From Ditylenchus dipsaci (taxonomy: Eukaryota; Nematoda; Chromadorea; Rhabditida; Anguinidae): 64,000 bases of DNA. This document shows positions 32,757-44,445 of the stretch, piece by piece; within the stretch, counting starts at the first letter, position 1, and every line of letters starts with the position of its first letter. The position numbers and the translations under genes were made by a program. The notes beneath the pieces are model-generated. The model did not search any database. It had not been told where the DNA came from and was given only the letters and a program-made list of their open reading frames with translations. The DNA lies in NCBI GenBank assembly GCA_004194705.1, contig SADC01000077.1:1-64000 (forward strand), given 5' to 3'.

Positions 32757-33549
32757 AGGAGGGAGGCGAAGCGGAGTGCCAACCAAGTGGAAGGACTTTA
32801 TGCAGTAAAAAAGAGATTTTATGAAAAGAATGTCGTAAAATCAGAACTTCGATCTCAAAATTTTGAAAATAAGTACATTTGCTCAAAATAAGTACATTTG
32901 GAGTATTTCGGCGAAAACACGCTATTTTATCCGTGTCTTGCTCTTTTGCTGCTAGAAAGTAAGATTTCGCGTAAAATTGTGAAAACAAGTAAGATTCAAA
33001 GCCAAAATAAGTACAAATCTTATTAGTGAATACAGATCAAAGCCTTGCGTAAAATACTTTCACAAAAATTTAAATATGATCATATAATATTACCCATAAA
33101 AACAGGACTTCAAACGTTTTTTATTTAAAGATTCGTCTTTTATTTGGGACTTCAAATCTTTAGAAATTTCGAGATCTCACGTCAAAATCTTTATTTTGAC
33201 ACTTAAATCCCAACAAGCACTGGATAAAATGGCACTTTTGACAAAATGTCTTTTATTTTGAAATTTGCATTTGAAAGCCCTGCATAAAAAGCATGAAAAA
33301 CCAACCTTGCAGACCTACAGCATTTCAAGATCCCCAAAAAAAAGTTTATTTGGACGACTATCCATTTGCACGGCAATTTTCAACCAAATTTTTCAAAGTT
33401 TTTATTAAAATTTGATAATTTTGACAGCAAAATTTTTCGAAAAGTCGTCCATATTTCGAAATTCGTCCTGAATCGGAATCTCTTGAAATCAGCTCAAAAA
33501 TTTCTGGAAGCTGAGATATCTTTTGAAGTAAAAAAGTGGGGGCGTAATT

Positions 33550-33800
33550 GGTTTGCCAATGAAACTTTTGCCAGTGAGATTTTTGCCAATGGTATGTTTT
33601 CGTTAATATTTCTTTTCTCAAGTATTATTATTTCTTTGTCAGGCAAATTACTACTCATTTGTAGCCAGTGAGATGAACTACCGAATGAGTGTGATTTGCC
33701 GGACAAGGGAATACAATACTGAGAAAAGAAGGTATTGGAGAAAACATACCATTGGCGAAATGTTCGATTGGCAAAAAAATGCCATTGGCTGTAAACATAG
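33550..33800. mobile_element. MITE with TTTGCCAATGAGAT-type repeat ends
   Basis: The left end carries four units TTTGCCA(A/G)TGA and the right end the inverse (CATTGGCGAAATG, GATTGGCAAAA). The centre pairs CTCAAGTATTATTATTTC with GAATACAATACTGAG. It is related to 12095-12320. Confidence 0.65.
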
Positions 33801-33868
33801 TCGAGTTGACCCCTCAACTTTTTTGTGGTCAACCTTTGTCAAAATTGCTAAAATATCAATTTTTTTAA

Positions 33869-34658
33869 GGGGTATGTTCGTGCGTGATGAAACACGTTTT
33901 CAAAAAAGAAAAGGCGCGAACCAGGCGTGCCAGAGATTTGAAAAGATTTAAATTTTGTATATGAATTTGAATTTCGTCAAACCAGCAATTGTGTGTGCAG
34001 CGAAAGGCATGAGTACTCAACTTAACCGCCATCAACAGCCGGGTGGGTCCGAGTTGAAATTGAGCTGGACCTTTTCGGAGTGTCTCGTGCTCTGAGTTTG
34101 AATTCGCCGTGCCTTTGGTTCGGTTGTTAGTTCGGTAACTGCTTCCGGTTGGTTATCCTCAATTTCGGTTTTCTGTCGAGTTTTAGACTTGCTTTGGTTC
34201 GGCTTCTATCTGTGCGTGGCTGCACACTCTGTATGGCGAACAGGGCGAACAAGTAATAATGCAATTTTTCATACCAACTTCTCGAATTTCACGGTCTTTT
34301 GTGAATCTGTCAGGTGAACAAGATTTTCGATTCGGTTACCTGAACCGAATCGAGGGATAACCAACAGAAGCAGTTGGGTTACATAAACCAACAAGCGAAC
34401 CAAGGGCTCAGCGAATCCAAAACTCAGAGCACGAGACACTCCGAAGAGGTCCAGTTCAGTTTCAACCTCGGGACCCGACCCGGCTGAATGATAGGATTAA
34501 GTTGAGTACTAATGCTTTCGCTGCACACACAATTGCTGGGTTTGATGAAATTTAAATTCATTATAAAAAATTTAATCTTTTTCAAATCTCTGCACGCCTG
34601 GTTCGCGCCTTTTCTTTTTTGAAAATTGTGTTTCATCGCGCACGAACAGCCCTTTAAT
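33869..34658. repeat. ~0.8-kb palindrome
   Basis: GGTATGTTCGTGCG..GAAACACG pairs with CGTGTTTCATCGCGCACGAACAG (the right copy lies at 34629-34652), and the arms continue through GCGCGAACCAGGCGTGCC and CACGAGACACTCC to a centre near 34270. Self-complementary GTTGACCCCTCAAC blocks lie just outside both ends (33804 and 34786). Confidence 0.7.
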
Positions 34659-35220
34659 GGGAAAGTGACAAATCTGATATTCATGACCCCCACTCAACTT
34701 TTTGAGCTCTACAAAATAGTTTTAACAGAAATTCAAAATCCTGTCTCTACAAAATTTTAGCAAAAGTTGACCCAAGTTGATCCTAGTTGACCCCTCAACT
34801 TTTTACTCACCGATTTTTCTGCGTCGAATTTTTTTAAATCAGTCGGAAAAACTGCCTATTTTTTCGTGTAAGACTTAAAAGTTGCCCTAGGGTCATAAAT
34901 ATCGAGAAAAAAATATTAAGAAAAAATATTGACATTTTTTGAATTTAATAAAAAGTTGACCCAAAAAGTTGACCCTGACTATGGTTACAGCCATTGGCAA
35001 AAAGATCTCATGGGCAAAAACGATTACATCCCAAAAAGTAGTTCTGATTTGTGTCAACTTTTCAGATCAAATAAAGAGTTATTTTTTATGGCATGTCTTC
35101 TATTATTTTTGAAGTCAGACTGTATAATAAAAATAAGAAAATCTAAACGTTTATAGTTCTTGTCAATCAAATTTCAGGCGCTTAGAAATTTTATTTGAAA
35201 TGAAGTTTTTAAAACAATTT

Positions 35221-35648
35221 AGGCCTCAAACACAATGAGGAGTCTGTTTGCGGATGCTAAATCAGATTTGTAGCTCGAAATGGCCGTAACTTTTTTTTTC
35301 AAATTTTCAAAAATTATTCTTTGGTGCCATCTTGTAGCTAAGATTCAGGGCTACCAGATGAGCATTTTCTAAATAGATATCCTTCAAAAAATTAAGATAA
35401 AAATGTAGGACTCCGCCCAAGACTCTGACCAGAATTTGAGTCAGGAGTCTTGGGCGGAGTCTTACATTTTTATCTTATTTTTTGAAAGATATCTATTTTA
35501 GAAAATGCTCATTCGGTAGCCCTGAATCTTAGCTACAAGATGGCACCATAAAATAATTTTTAAAAAATTGAAAAAAAAGTTACGGCATTTCCGAGCTACA
35601 AATCTGATTTAGCATCCGCAAACAGACTCCTCATTGTGTTTGAGGCCT
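35221..35648. mobile_element. ~430-bp hairpin MITE
   Basis: Ends AGGCCTCAAACACAATGAGG and the inverse. The centre pairs AGGACTCCGCCCAAGACTC with its complement. The subterminal AGCTAAGATTCAGGGC also occurs in the hairpin at 55131-55475, so the two are related. Confidence 0.75.
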
Positions 35649-36302
35649 TACTGAACAGTTTTACTAAAAAAAACTTTCAGCTTTTCTGTTAATTTTATAA
35701 TACTATTTTCTAATAAAATTCCTCCCTACAAGTAGCAAAATGTACATAATTTTTTTAAATTTAATTTTACTGGTGGCAAATAAATTCGTGCCTATTTTTT
35801 AGGTATTATTTTTGCGACAAAAAATTCATAAAATATTCGAAACATATGTTTTGCAGCCCTGGATCTTTTCTATCAAATAGTATATAGAACTTGCTGGATT
35901 ATTTTAGAAAAGTCATCATTTGGCTCTGAACATTTTAAGGTCATTTTCAGAAGTTGACAATCATTTTCCTCACTTTAAGTGATCAAAGTTTGATTAAGTA
36001 TTGAGCGTTACGATAAAATTTTAGCACTATGTTGTAGCGCAGATTGAGAGCTACATTATTCACTTTACAGAATGGTTTTTGGAAATTTGAATGCCGAGAA
36101 ATGCTTTTCGAAGAAAAAAAGACCAAACCCAAGTTTTTTCAATTTTTCGGATTGTGATGTTTTTCAAAAGAATTGATTTTTTACATCTCCTACTTAACTA
36201 CTTTATTAAACCCACACTGAGCAAGAGCGTGTCTTTAGTTATTTTTAATTTTTGATTAGATCAATACCTTCATTTAATTAAAGTTCTTTCCAAATATTAC
36301 TT

Positions 36303-39300
36303 ATGGAGGTGAGCGATGCTAGCCAAAAGCTCGTGAATTATCGGTCAGCCGTTGCCTCACCTCTTTAGTCCACTCGTGCCAGTGCAGAGAAGATGATTGC
36401 CATCGGTTGACATGCAGAAAGATGAAGAAAGTGGTTGCTCACACTAAAATCTGCAAGGAGCGACGAGACACCAATTGTCCTGTCTGCAAACAACTAATTG
36501 CTGTGTGCGCATACCTGCCAACAATGCAAACTAGACATAGTTTGTAATTTACAATGATTGTATATTTTTGAAAAAGTCTACACAGTACCAATAAAAACTG
36601 CACCATTTTTTGAATTCCCGCCTTTTTCTTTCATATTAAGTCTGACGCAAGCTTCATTCACAAATGGTCCAGTCAATATCTTCTCTCTGTTTCAAAGGAC
36701 CATGGTTTTGCGCGCAGTGGCATGACAAAATTTGAATTGGCGGAGGAAACTTCTCTTTGGTCTCTCACTGTGCTTTGGGTCGTTCGAAATAACGTCAAAG
36801 AGTACAGTGAGAGTGTCCTCCGCCAATTCAAATTTTTGTCATACCACTGCGCGCAAAAACGTGGTTCTTTAATTAAATATTTCTACTTATTTTTAGCCAA
36901 ACTTATTCATTTTGTCGGCTCGAACCTCAATTTTTTCTCGGGATTCACCGGTCCGCAATTTTTCTGAAATGATGCAGTTTTTATTGGACACCCTGTAAAA
37001 TGCTAAAACTTATGAAATAGCTGAGGTTGTTAAAATAATTTATATGATAAGAGCAATTTTTGGCGTGGGAACGGTTATATGACACTATCGCCCATTTTCC
37101 TCAAACTCTTTTTTTCCAAAAGTCATTAAGAATCGCCAGCTATTTTCATTTACTATATATGTTAAATACACTGTTTTTCCCGGTTCCCTGTGATTTGGTC
37201 ATTGCCTACCTAGAAGCCATTCACAGACCAGTAACTGAACCATAAGAGAGGACAAAGCAAAAACCTTGCTGAGCTACCCCTGTGTTTCTAGCCAAATACT
37301 CTTAAATACGGTGATTATGTATTTTAGGATACCTGGATACTCTTTCAGCTGTAAGGAGGTTGGTTGGGCGCCCTCCCAGGAATAAGTAATGAAATAACAA
37401 GTCAAGGATTAATAGCCGATAGCTCAGTGGTAGAGTGGCGGACGCCGGTGAAAGTTGTCGTAGGTTCGATTCCTACTCGGGCATCACATTTTCCTTGACT
37501 TTTACTCAGCTTGGCTTAACTCGTCCGCAGGGCAAAAGTCAAATTTTAGTCAAAAATTTTTGTTTTCTCAAATGACTTTTGATTTTTGAATTAAATTAAA
37601 TTTGGCTGCAATTATAAAAATCTCGCTAGCAAGTATTTATTAATTTTTTAGGTGCCTTACTGTGCCAACAACAAACTGAAATTGCACGGAAAAGTAAGTT
37701 TGATACTTTTAATTCACAAATTTTTCTATATAAATTTTTTATTCAGTCTAATATCGTACAAACCCATGAAAAACACATTTAAAAAAATGCATGATTCTAA
37801 GAAAAGATCAGCTTGAATCGGAATTCTTGCAATATTTGGGACCAGTCTGTCAAAAGAGAATAGTCGAAAGTTTTCAAAATCGAGCTTAAAGAAGAGTCGG
37901 ACCCTAGGCGGGAATGATTTTTGGGGTGTCGTTAAATCGCGCGGGTCTGTAATCTAAGTGCCTGTTTTAAAATCCTAAAAATTGGTGGGAGACTCTGTAC
38001 ATCAATTTTTTAGAAAACTTCAAAGTAGGTTAATCTAAGGTTGGATAATGTGAATTCAATAATCGAACATATGCCCGGGCATATGCTCGGGCATTTTCCA
38101 ATTTTCGGGCATATTTGGGCATTTTCCAAATTTGGTAATTGTTTAGTTGGGCCGTTCCGACTAATAAAATATACCGTCGAATATACGGCCCTCTCGATAT
38201 GACTGCTTGTGAACGTAAAAACATAAAACATATTACAGGGATCCGTTGATAATCCATATGATCCGTTTGTGGTTAGTGCAAAATGAAAAATTGAACTTGG
38301 GGAGGGGGGGGCAACTAAATAAGTACAGCGCAGGGCTTGAGAGTTAGAGATGCGCACACTCCTTACCTTAGACATGATTCCGAGAAGTACTTTTTGATCA
38401 TAAATACATATAGAGACTCTTTTTACCAGCTCCAGGACCAAAACGGGGTAAAAAATGAATAATAGGGTATTCAGGTACTCTCTCAAAGTGGTCTTACCTG
38501 GTCTCCCAAGGCAAAAAGTCAAATTTGGGATATAGACGTTTCCCCAAATGAAACTTTTTCATTTTGGGGAAACGTTCCCCAAAATGAAACTCAAAAGAGT
38601 AAAATATCTCTAAGGGTATATATGGAGATACTTATTTAGACATATCAAGGGTATTTGGCTGATGTGATGGCCAAAGTCCAGCATATTCCACATTGCAAGG
38701 GTCAGGGGTTAACACATGTATGTACCCCTATCCCTTGCAATGTGGAGTGTGCTGGTCTTTGGCCGCGAAGCGGCCAAATACCCTTAATATGTCTAAATAA
38801 GTATCTCCATATATACCCTTAGAGATATTTACTCTTTTGAGTTTCATTTGGGGAAACGTTTCCCAAAATGAAAAAAGTTTCATTTTGGGAACGTCTATGC
38901 ACCAAATTTTGATCAAATAAATTTTTTTTTCAAAAAGTCGGCCGCGCCCTCAAAGCATGTTTTCTACACGTTTTAGATGCTAAAACGTGAAAAAACATGA
39001 TTTGGGCTATTTAGAGCCAGGGCGCAATAGTGCATTCCATCCAAAATTCAATCAAATATCTAAAACAATCCCCAACTCTCCGACTTCATAAAATCACCCC
39101 TGAAAGTTCCATGGTAAGTGCACTTCAAAACGTACCAAATAGCACAAACGGCTTTCAAGTGTTAACTAAAAAGGTGAGCAAACAAAGTATCATGCGCAAA
39201 TCTTGTTATATCGAATCGATTGTCCAGAGAAAAATGGTGTTGGCTGGAGCAACTTTTAGACTTTTATGAGGAACTTAAAAAATTAGTTCACCTGGGTGAG

Positions 39301-39869
39301 CTTTAAAAAAGAATACGGTATTATTTATTAAACTCGGATTTTTCATAAACATTTTTTAGAGACTCTCTGGTTCTATTCTAGAATCGGGTGACACAAAGCA
39401 TCTTGGTCCCCCTGTTGTCTTTTTGATATTGTCTTTTTGATATTGGCACCCGATTCTAGAATAAAACGACTCTGTTTTTGAAAATATTTATATTCAACAT
39501 ACAATGTCCAGGCTTCATCGGCTTTGGTCGAGAAATCTTGCGGCACAGAAAACGCATGTGTGGACAAAGTAACTCAAACGATTAATATGGAGGACAATGG
39601 ATTAGTGCAGTTCCCACATCCACAGCCTGCCCTAACACATAAAGTAATTTGAATTCATTTTTGCTATACAGAAAATTTTGTTTGAGAATTCATGCTGCAA
39701 TGACTCCAGATTTACGAAGTTATACTGCTGAAAAACTTGTGAAGCGATACTCACCGACCCCACTAAACATTCGATCTCTTACGCCCAGATTATAGAAAAA
39801 GACATCTTTGAGACAACCAATAGCAAAGAAGAGTACTACATTTGTATGCTGAAAAATCTACAAGATTGA
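36303..39869 (+). CDS. CBP/p300-related protein: TAZ2-type zinc finger plus KIX domain
   Basis: Five exons: 36303-36543, 37652-37693, 39031-39173, 39512-39643 and 39672-39869, about 251 residues. The N-terminus reads MEVSDASQ, then RELSVSRCLTSLVHSCQC, CRKMKKVVAHTKICKERR and NCPVCKQLIAVCAY, then CQQCKLDIVCALLC across intron 1. This matches the TAZ2 zinc finger of CBP/p300, with its HCCC ligand clusters. A Ser/Thr/Asn-rich linker follows. The last exon matches KIX: MTPDLRSYTAEKLVK, then AILTDPT, then IFETTNSKEEYY. In CBP these domains bind transcription-factor activation segments. No HAT, bromodomain, PHD or ZZ sequence lies between. Phases agree at the first three junctions. Frame breaks occur at 36324 (A run), about 36512, the start of exon 5 (A4T4) and about 39744 (AA for AAA). 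It is either error-affected or a recent pseudogene. Confidence 0.75.
36694..36870. mobile_element. MITE in intron 1 of the TAZ-KIX gene
   Basis: Hairpin with ends AAAGGACCATGGTTTTGCGC and its inverse (GCGCGCAAAAACGTGGTTCTTT). The ends match the CCCCGCCAATTC family, while the core (ACTTCTCTTTGGTCTCTCAC) resembles the GGACCATACTTG family, so it looks like a hybrid. Confidence 0.7.
37411..37484 (+). tRNA. tRNA-like sequence, anticodon arm unpaired
   Basis: A good D arm (GCTCAGTGGTAGAGT) and a perfect T arm (GTAGG TTCGATT CCTAC) have the right spacing, with 23 bases between them as in a normal tRNA. The acceptor pairs only partly (GCCGA with TCGGGC, one base short on the 5' side), and GCGGA does not pair with GAAAG in the anticodon stem. 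It is probably a tRNA pseudogene or tRNA-derived repeat. It lies in intron 1 of the TAZ-KIX gene. Confidence 0.4.
38525..38903. mobile_element. Hairpin element with self-complementary ends
   Basis: GACGTTTCCCCAAATGAAAC at the left pairs with the far right end, and also with the adjacent GGGGAAACGTTCCCC, so each end is itself a hairpin. The arms continue (GGTATATATGGAGATACTTA, GCATATTCCACATTGCAAGG) to a centre near 38710. It lies in intron 2 of the TAZ-KIX gene. Confidence 0.7.
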
Positions 39870-39992
39870 AAAAAAATCTGATGTGCACTCTGCTGACCAA
39901 AATAACCAAGACTAAAAATACACCTCACTTTTATAGAGGTATGTGATACAAAGAAGTGATCTGATGGGTTTGAGATTTGGGTAAATGTTACC

Positions 39993-40238
39993 TACCGTAA
40001 TTCTCTAATAAGCCGCCCCCTCTGGTTCAAAATCGTGTTCTTGGCATTGTGTTTTTGACCCATTTTTTGAAGACTCCTCTTTGGCAAGTTACCCTCAATT
40101 TGTAGCCAGTGAGATGAGCTACAAAATAGATGGTGACTTGCCTAACAGTGGTTTTCAAAACATAGGTCAAAAACACAATGCCAGAAACCCGTTTTTTGAA
40201 TTTAGAGGGGGGGGGGCGGCTTATTAGGAATTACGGTA
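39993..40238. mobile_element. pogo-like MITE, CCGTAATTC variant
   Basis: Ends TACCGTAATTCTCTAATAAG and the inverse, with CCGCCCCC subterminal blocks, flanked by TA. The centre pairs GTGTTTTTGACC and AGGCAAGTTACC-like blocks. Confidence 0.7.
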
Positions 40239-40509
40239 TGTGGTATGTGACAGATATTGCCATTGACAGTGACATTGACAGGCAGCATGTGGCCCTGTGT
40301 TAAAAGGTTACACAACTCCGTTACAGTGAAAAAAGACGGAGACAGAATTTCTTGATCCCTTAAAAATTTTCAAAAGCGTTCTACCTGATCCGGAGAAAGT
40401 TTTCTGCCTAATTCATAAAAGTAGGATAAGGTCATCAATATCAGATCAAATACAACGAGTAACACAGTAACGCTTTTGAAAAGCTGGTCCCCCCGCAAGT
40501 TAAAATAAA

Positions 40510-41230
40510 TTTTTCTCTAATAATTTTTTTTTTTAGCATTTGAGCCAGTGAGTGCATATGTCAAACAGCTTAATTGCACTTATTTAATTTCATTGAAAAT
40601 ATTTGATTTTGCCTTATTAACAATTGAAAATCTCATACTTCTGATTCTCATTTATCCTAGCCTGATTTCTATTTGTGATTTGCATTTTTTCAAATAAATA
40701 AATTCTTTCGTCTAGTCTTTGATTATTCCTTAATAAATTTTCCAATCAAAAGCAACGGTGGATTTTCGAAGAATGTTTTGGGCTATAGCTTGTTAAAGAT
40801 CATTGCCATTTAATAGTCGAGACCAACATTTTCTACGTGTGACAGACGGGATAAAAAGTTTGATGATAGTGTAATATCCCCCCCATAAATTTTTGCTTAG
40901 GCCTTTTTAGGCTCTTTTTTAATTTGAAAATAAGATTTTTTTGAATAGGGTGTCATTGAGAATAAAAGATGTTATAGCCAACCCTCTGCCCTTGCTGAAT
41001 TGACCCACCCTGTATACCTGCAGTGGGTCATTTTTCAATTTGTATAAAATATTTCAAAATAGCTTGCTTTATTTAAAATACCAAAAAAAAATTTTTTAAC
41101 GACAGGTATTTCTTCTAAAAGACTATTTTATGTACTTTTTATCATAAATTTTTACAATATTTATATAGTGAAAAGTTGTTTAAATCAACAACATATACTG
41201 AATTGGTAGTTTAGTAATAGTTAAGCACTG
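40510..41230. other. No gene seen
   Basis: AT-rich sequence with one degenerate C-run transposon end (40865-40915, AGTGTAATATCCCCCCC). No exon-like frame. Confidence 0.4.
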
Positions 41231-41287
41231 CTCTTTGCCTTACATCTGTGGCTACAAACTCTACAAACGGCTTCTCTTGCCTCACTT

Positions 41288-42369
41288 CTATAACTTCCAC
41301 AGTTTATCTATGCTTCCTGGAGTTGAGCTAGGTTTTTTCAACATTTTTCTCAGTTTCTCCACCACTAAAAGAGAAGGTTCGTGTCCATCATTTTCTTGGC
41401 TGTTTTCTTCTCGATCAATATCTTAAATGAGTTAAATAAGTTTGAAGGATGGTTTTGTGGGTACACACCAGTTAGAAAAAGTGTGTTCGAATTATAGGGC
41501 ATCCCAAGTAATTTGCCGGATTTAAAATGCTCGAAATTTTTGGCTTTGCTGCAATTTCGAAATTCTGTTTTCATAGCTATTCGTTAAACAGAAAACCACA
41601 AGGGTACAAATTTTATATTTTAACTAGGGTTGGCCAATGGTATTAATACCAGTGTTTATACCGGTATTTTATTAATAAAAGACCGATGGTATTTTAATAT
41701 TGGTTAAAAATGTCTTTTTTTTGAAGGGGACCAAGTCAAAAAGTAAAACATTTTCAGAAAATTTTCGAAAAATTCGAAAATTTCAAGTTTTTCGTACGAT
41801 ATGTATACGTATACGCGGATAGTATGCGCAAATAGTGTTCGTACGAAAAAATAAAAAGATTCACCTTTTTTTGACTTTTATGCCTTGGACACCCTCTTAA
41901 CCCTTTGGTAACAAAATACCGAAAAATACCGGTTTCGGTATTAATACCGGGAAAACAAAATACCGGTATTTTGCCCAACTCTAATTTTAACTCACTTTGG
42001 CGCCTAAAATTCGTTCAGCAGACATGGATGTGGATACATCATTTGACAGGTGTTTAGCACTCATGGAGTTGATATAGAACCGACTGCGAATACTATAGAA
42101 AAGGTCAAACAAATGGCTATAAATATGAAGAAGTAAGAGGCCAGACAGTGCCCAGAATTGACGATGATCGGCTCGCTTCTGCAAATTATAAAATGTAAAG
42201 TGTAAATCTTTGAATGAGAATAATAAGAACCAACCAAATTGACTAGCTCTTCTCAACTGATGCAAATAGTACTCATCTTTGGTGTCCAAAGAAAGTCTAG
42301 TGTTGTGGTAGTGGTTGGTTGCTCCCAGAAGAGTAGCTCCCGAATAAGTCAGGGCTCCTTCAGAGGACC
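41288..42369 (-). CDS. Unidentified minus-strand gene, three exons visible
   Basis: Exon 41996-42369 is open throughout and ends at a consensus donor (AAA|GTGAGT). It contains YSGATLLGATNHYHNTRLSL, DEYYLHQLRR, FYNLQKRADHRQFWAL and NDVSTSMSAERILG. The next exon (about 41575 or 41548 to 41469) reads KNFEHFKSGKLLGMPYNSN and joins in phase, over a 47-bp intron, to 41421-41288 with DREENSQENDGHEP and VEKLRKMLKKPSSTPGS and a stop. The phase between the first two exons is not resolved. A hydrophobic stretch (LSGLLLLHIYSHLF) might be a membrane helix. A hAT element occupies the first intron. I do not recognise the family. Confidence 0.55.
41625..41983. mobile_element. 359-bp hAT element with perfect target duplication
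   Basis: Ends TAGGGTTGGCCAATGGTATT and AATACCGGTATTTTGCCCAACTCTA, flanked by ATTTTAAC on both sides (41617-41624 and 41984-41991). The interior is rich in ATACCGGTATT. It inserted a few bases inside the intron of the minus-strand gene: its duplication lies beside the GTGAGT donor. Confidence 0.85.
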
Positions 42370-42479
42370 TTCAACTTTAGTTTATATTATTATCTTACCA
42401 CTAATTTTTTTTTAATAAAAAAGATGATCAATAGAGATCAATAAAGATGTTCGCAAACCGCAACCAATTATACCAATTT

Positions 42480-42745
42480 TGGGCCAAAAAACACGAATGC
42501 TTACGCACTGCGTCACCGAAGCTACTTTTTTAAACCTAAATGGTTTCCCCTCTCTTTAAAAAGATGGAGACAAGAAAGTCATGCGTGGGTTAAATTAATT
42601 TTATGGTCATAAAAGGGTGCGGTTCGATCGATCCCACGTGGTGGCACGCTATTTATTTTTGCATGTTTAACCAATGCCTAGGATGATTTGGGTCGCTGAT
42701 TCCGAATCTGGTGCTAATAAAGTTAAATTACCCCGATAAATTGGT
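42480..42745. repeat. tRNA-like inverted repeat fragment
   Basis: GCCAAAAAACACGAATGCTTACGCACTGCGTCACCGAAGC is the inverse of the tRNA-like head seen at 26207. A B-box-like GTTCGATCGATCCCACG at 42622 and the shared ATTTGGGTCGCTGATTCCGA follow. The two halves are rearranged. Confidence 0.5.
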
Positions 42746-42989
42746 TAAAGGAACATGATTTTTGCGCGCAGCGGTTGTCCCCGCCAATTCCAATTTTTTC
42801 CTAATCATTAAACCTCTGTACGGATTTTTTAACTTGGTTTCTACAGGTTGTCTCAAACATACATGTTGTTTCAAATTCGCCCCCAATTTTGTTCTGACCA
42901 AAATTTTTTATTTTTTTATGTTTCGGCGAGATTTTTTTGTTAGTTAAAGGAGTAAAAATCAATTTGTATAGTACCAAATGGCAATAACA

Positions 42990-43838
42990 CAGGGCTCCCG
43001 ATCGTACTTATTAATAAGATTTGTACTTATTTTGTAATTTTGTACTTATTTGTACTTATTTTCTAAATCGAAGCCTAAAATATAGGAAAACACTTCGAAT
43101 TTTTAAAATTCCCCTGCAGCGCATTTTTCATGTTCCCGAAAGGACGAATTCCATGCTCACTGCATTCCGTGCAAAGACTAAATCAATTTGGCTTCGATGG
43201 GGAAAGATGACTAACCGTGGGAAATGTCATTGAAAGAATTGTGAAGCTATGGGATTTGCTGACTGTGCTCTTCTCGTCTGCTGAAACATCGATTACACCA
43301 AAGCTGTGGAGCTAGCGAAACAAGTCGCGCTTAAAATCGCACAAAGTGGCAGAAGATCTTCAACGAAAGTCACAAATATTGTATGTATTGTATGTAAAAT
43401 TCCAGATTTCGTCTTTAGAATAACGAGTAATGACTATACAAACTTGTCAGCGTGTACTCTTCATTCAGCTGGCTATTGCGTTTGTGGTGCAAGTCCTCTC
43501 TTTGTGCAAGTCGCTGTGGACAGATGCAAGGAATTCTCTGAAGGTGGAAACGCTCAAAGCTCCTCTCGAAGTGCGGGTAAATTTCGATATCAATTGCGCC
43601 GGTGTCTCTGATCTGCTTGTGAAAAAAGGAGGACGGCGAAAAATTATCAAGTAGGAGATAAATGGAGTGCTAAACCTTTTGCTTCGTTTTATTTCTTTAA
43701 ATGTGGTATCTTTATCGAGAAAAAAGTTTTTGAAGCCGATTTACGCGTTTTTTTTAGAAAATGTACTTATTTTCGGTGTCAAAATCTTATTTTTTTGGAA
43801 AATGTACTTATTTCCGAGAAATTTCACCGGGAGCCCTG
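42990..43838. mobile_element. 849-bp hAT element with target duplication and transposase remnant
   Basis: Ends CAGGGCTCCCG and CGGGAGCCCTG are flanked by CAATAACA on both sides (42982-42989 and 43839-43846). TACTTATTTT repeats stand inside both ends. Coding-like + strand pieces at 43300-43654 include AVELAKQVALKIAQSGRR and ETLKAPLEVRVNFDINC, the latter resembling the region before the C-terminal domain of hAT transposases. Frames are broken. Confidence 0.8.
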
Positions 43839-44445
43839 CAATAACATCAAAAATGTCCAAGCAAAAAAAAACGAAATTAAACACAAAATGTTAAATTAAA
43901 ATTCAAATTAGCACATTTTATTCAACTTTTCCGTAAGACTGTTCGACTAATTTCCCTTCGACTTATGAGACGCTTATGAGACTCGATCGACCTGTTAACC
44001 ATATATTAGAAATTCTTGACTTTGGCTGTTTGGCTGGCTGAGTACGGTAGACTTGTAAGGCGATGAGAAATTTTTTTACTCATCTGGCGAACCAAACAAC
44101 TTAGCCAAACTATGGAGAAATCAAAAAGTTGCTCAAAAAAACCGGCGGCATATCTGGAACATCTTTTATTTCGAGTTAATTCCCTGTTTTGAAATACTAT
44201 CGAAAATCATAATGGCCGGATGTTCAAAAACTACTGATCCTGAAGCAAGTTTGTAATCTAGCTCACAGGGCCACAACTTTAACTTTTGGCTATTAGGGGA
44301 GAAGGTAGAAGAAAAGAAGGTAATTTCGTGAAAATATATTCTGTTGCCAAAATTTCGACCCATATACACTCCATCCCATCCTCTTTTCATTGCTTACATG
44401 ATTCCTTAATGAGGTCGGCCCAACATTAGTTTTTCATGGTGCGTA

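Noticed and set aside
37411..37484. Functional tRNA gene
   Set aside because: D and T arms are good but the anticodon stem does not pair and the acceptor is one base short, so it is kept only as tRNA-like.
38045..38120. Short ATGCCCGGGCAT-type palindromes as a regulatory site
   Set aside because: GGGCATATG repeats here are few and lie in intronic repeat-rich DNA, with no sign of regulated context.
38010..38522. 170-residue minus-strand frame
   Set aside because: The sequence from 38330 is a copy of the dispersed hairpin component also at 26690-26830, and the rest lacks coding character.
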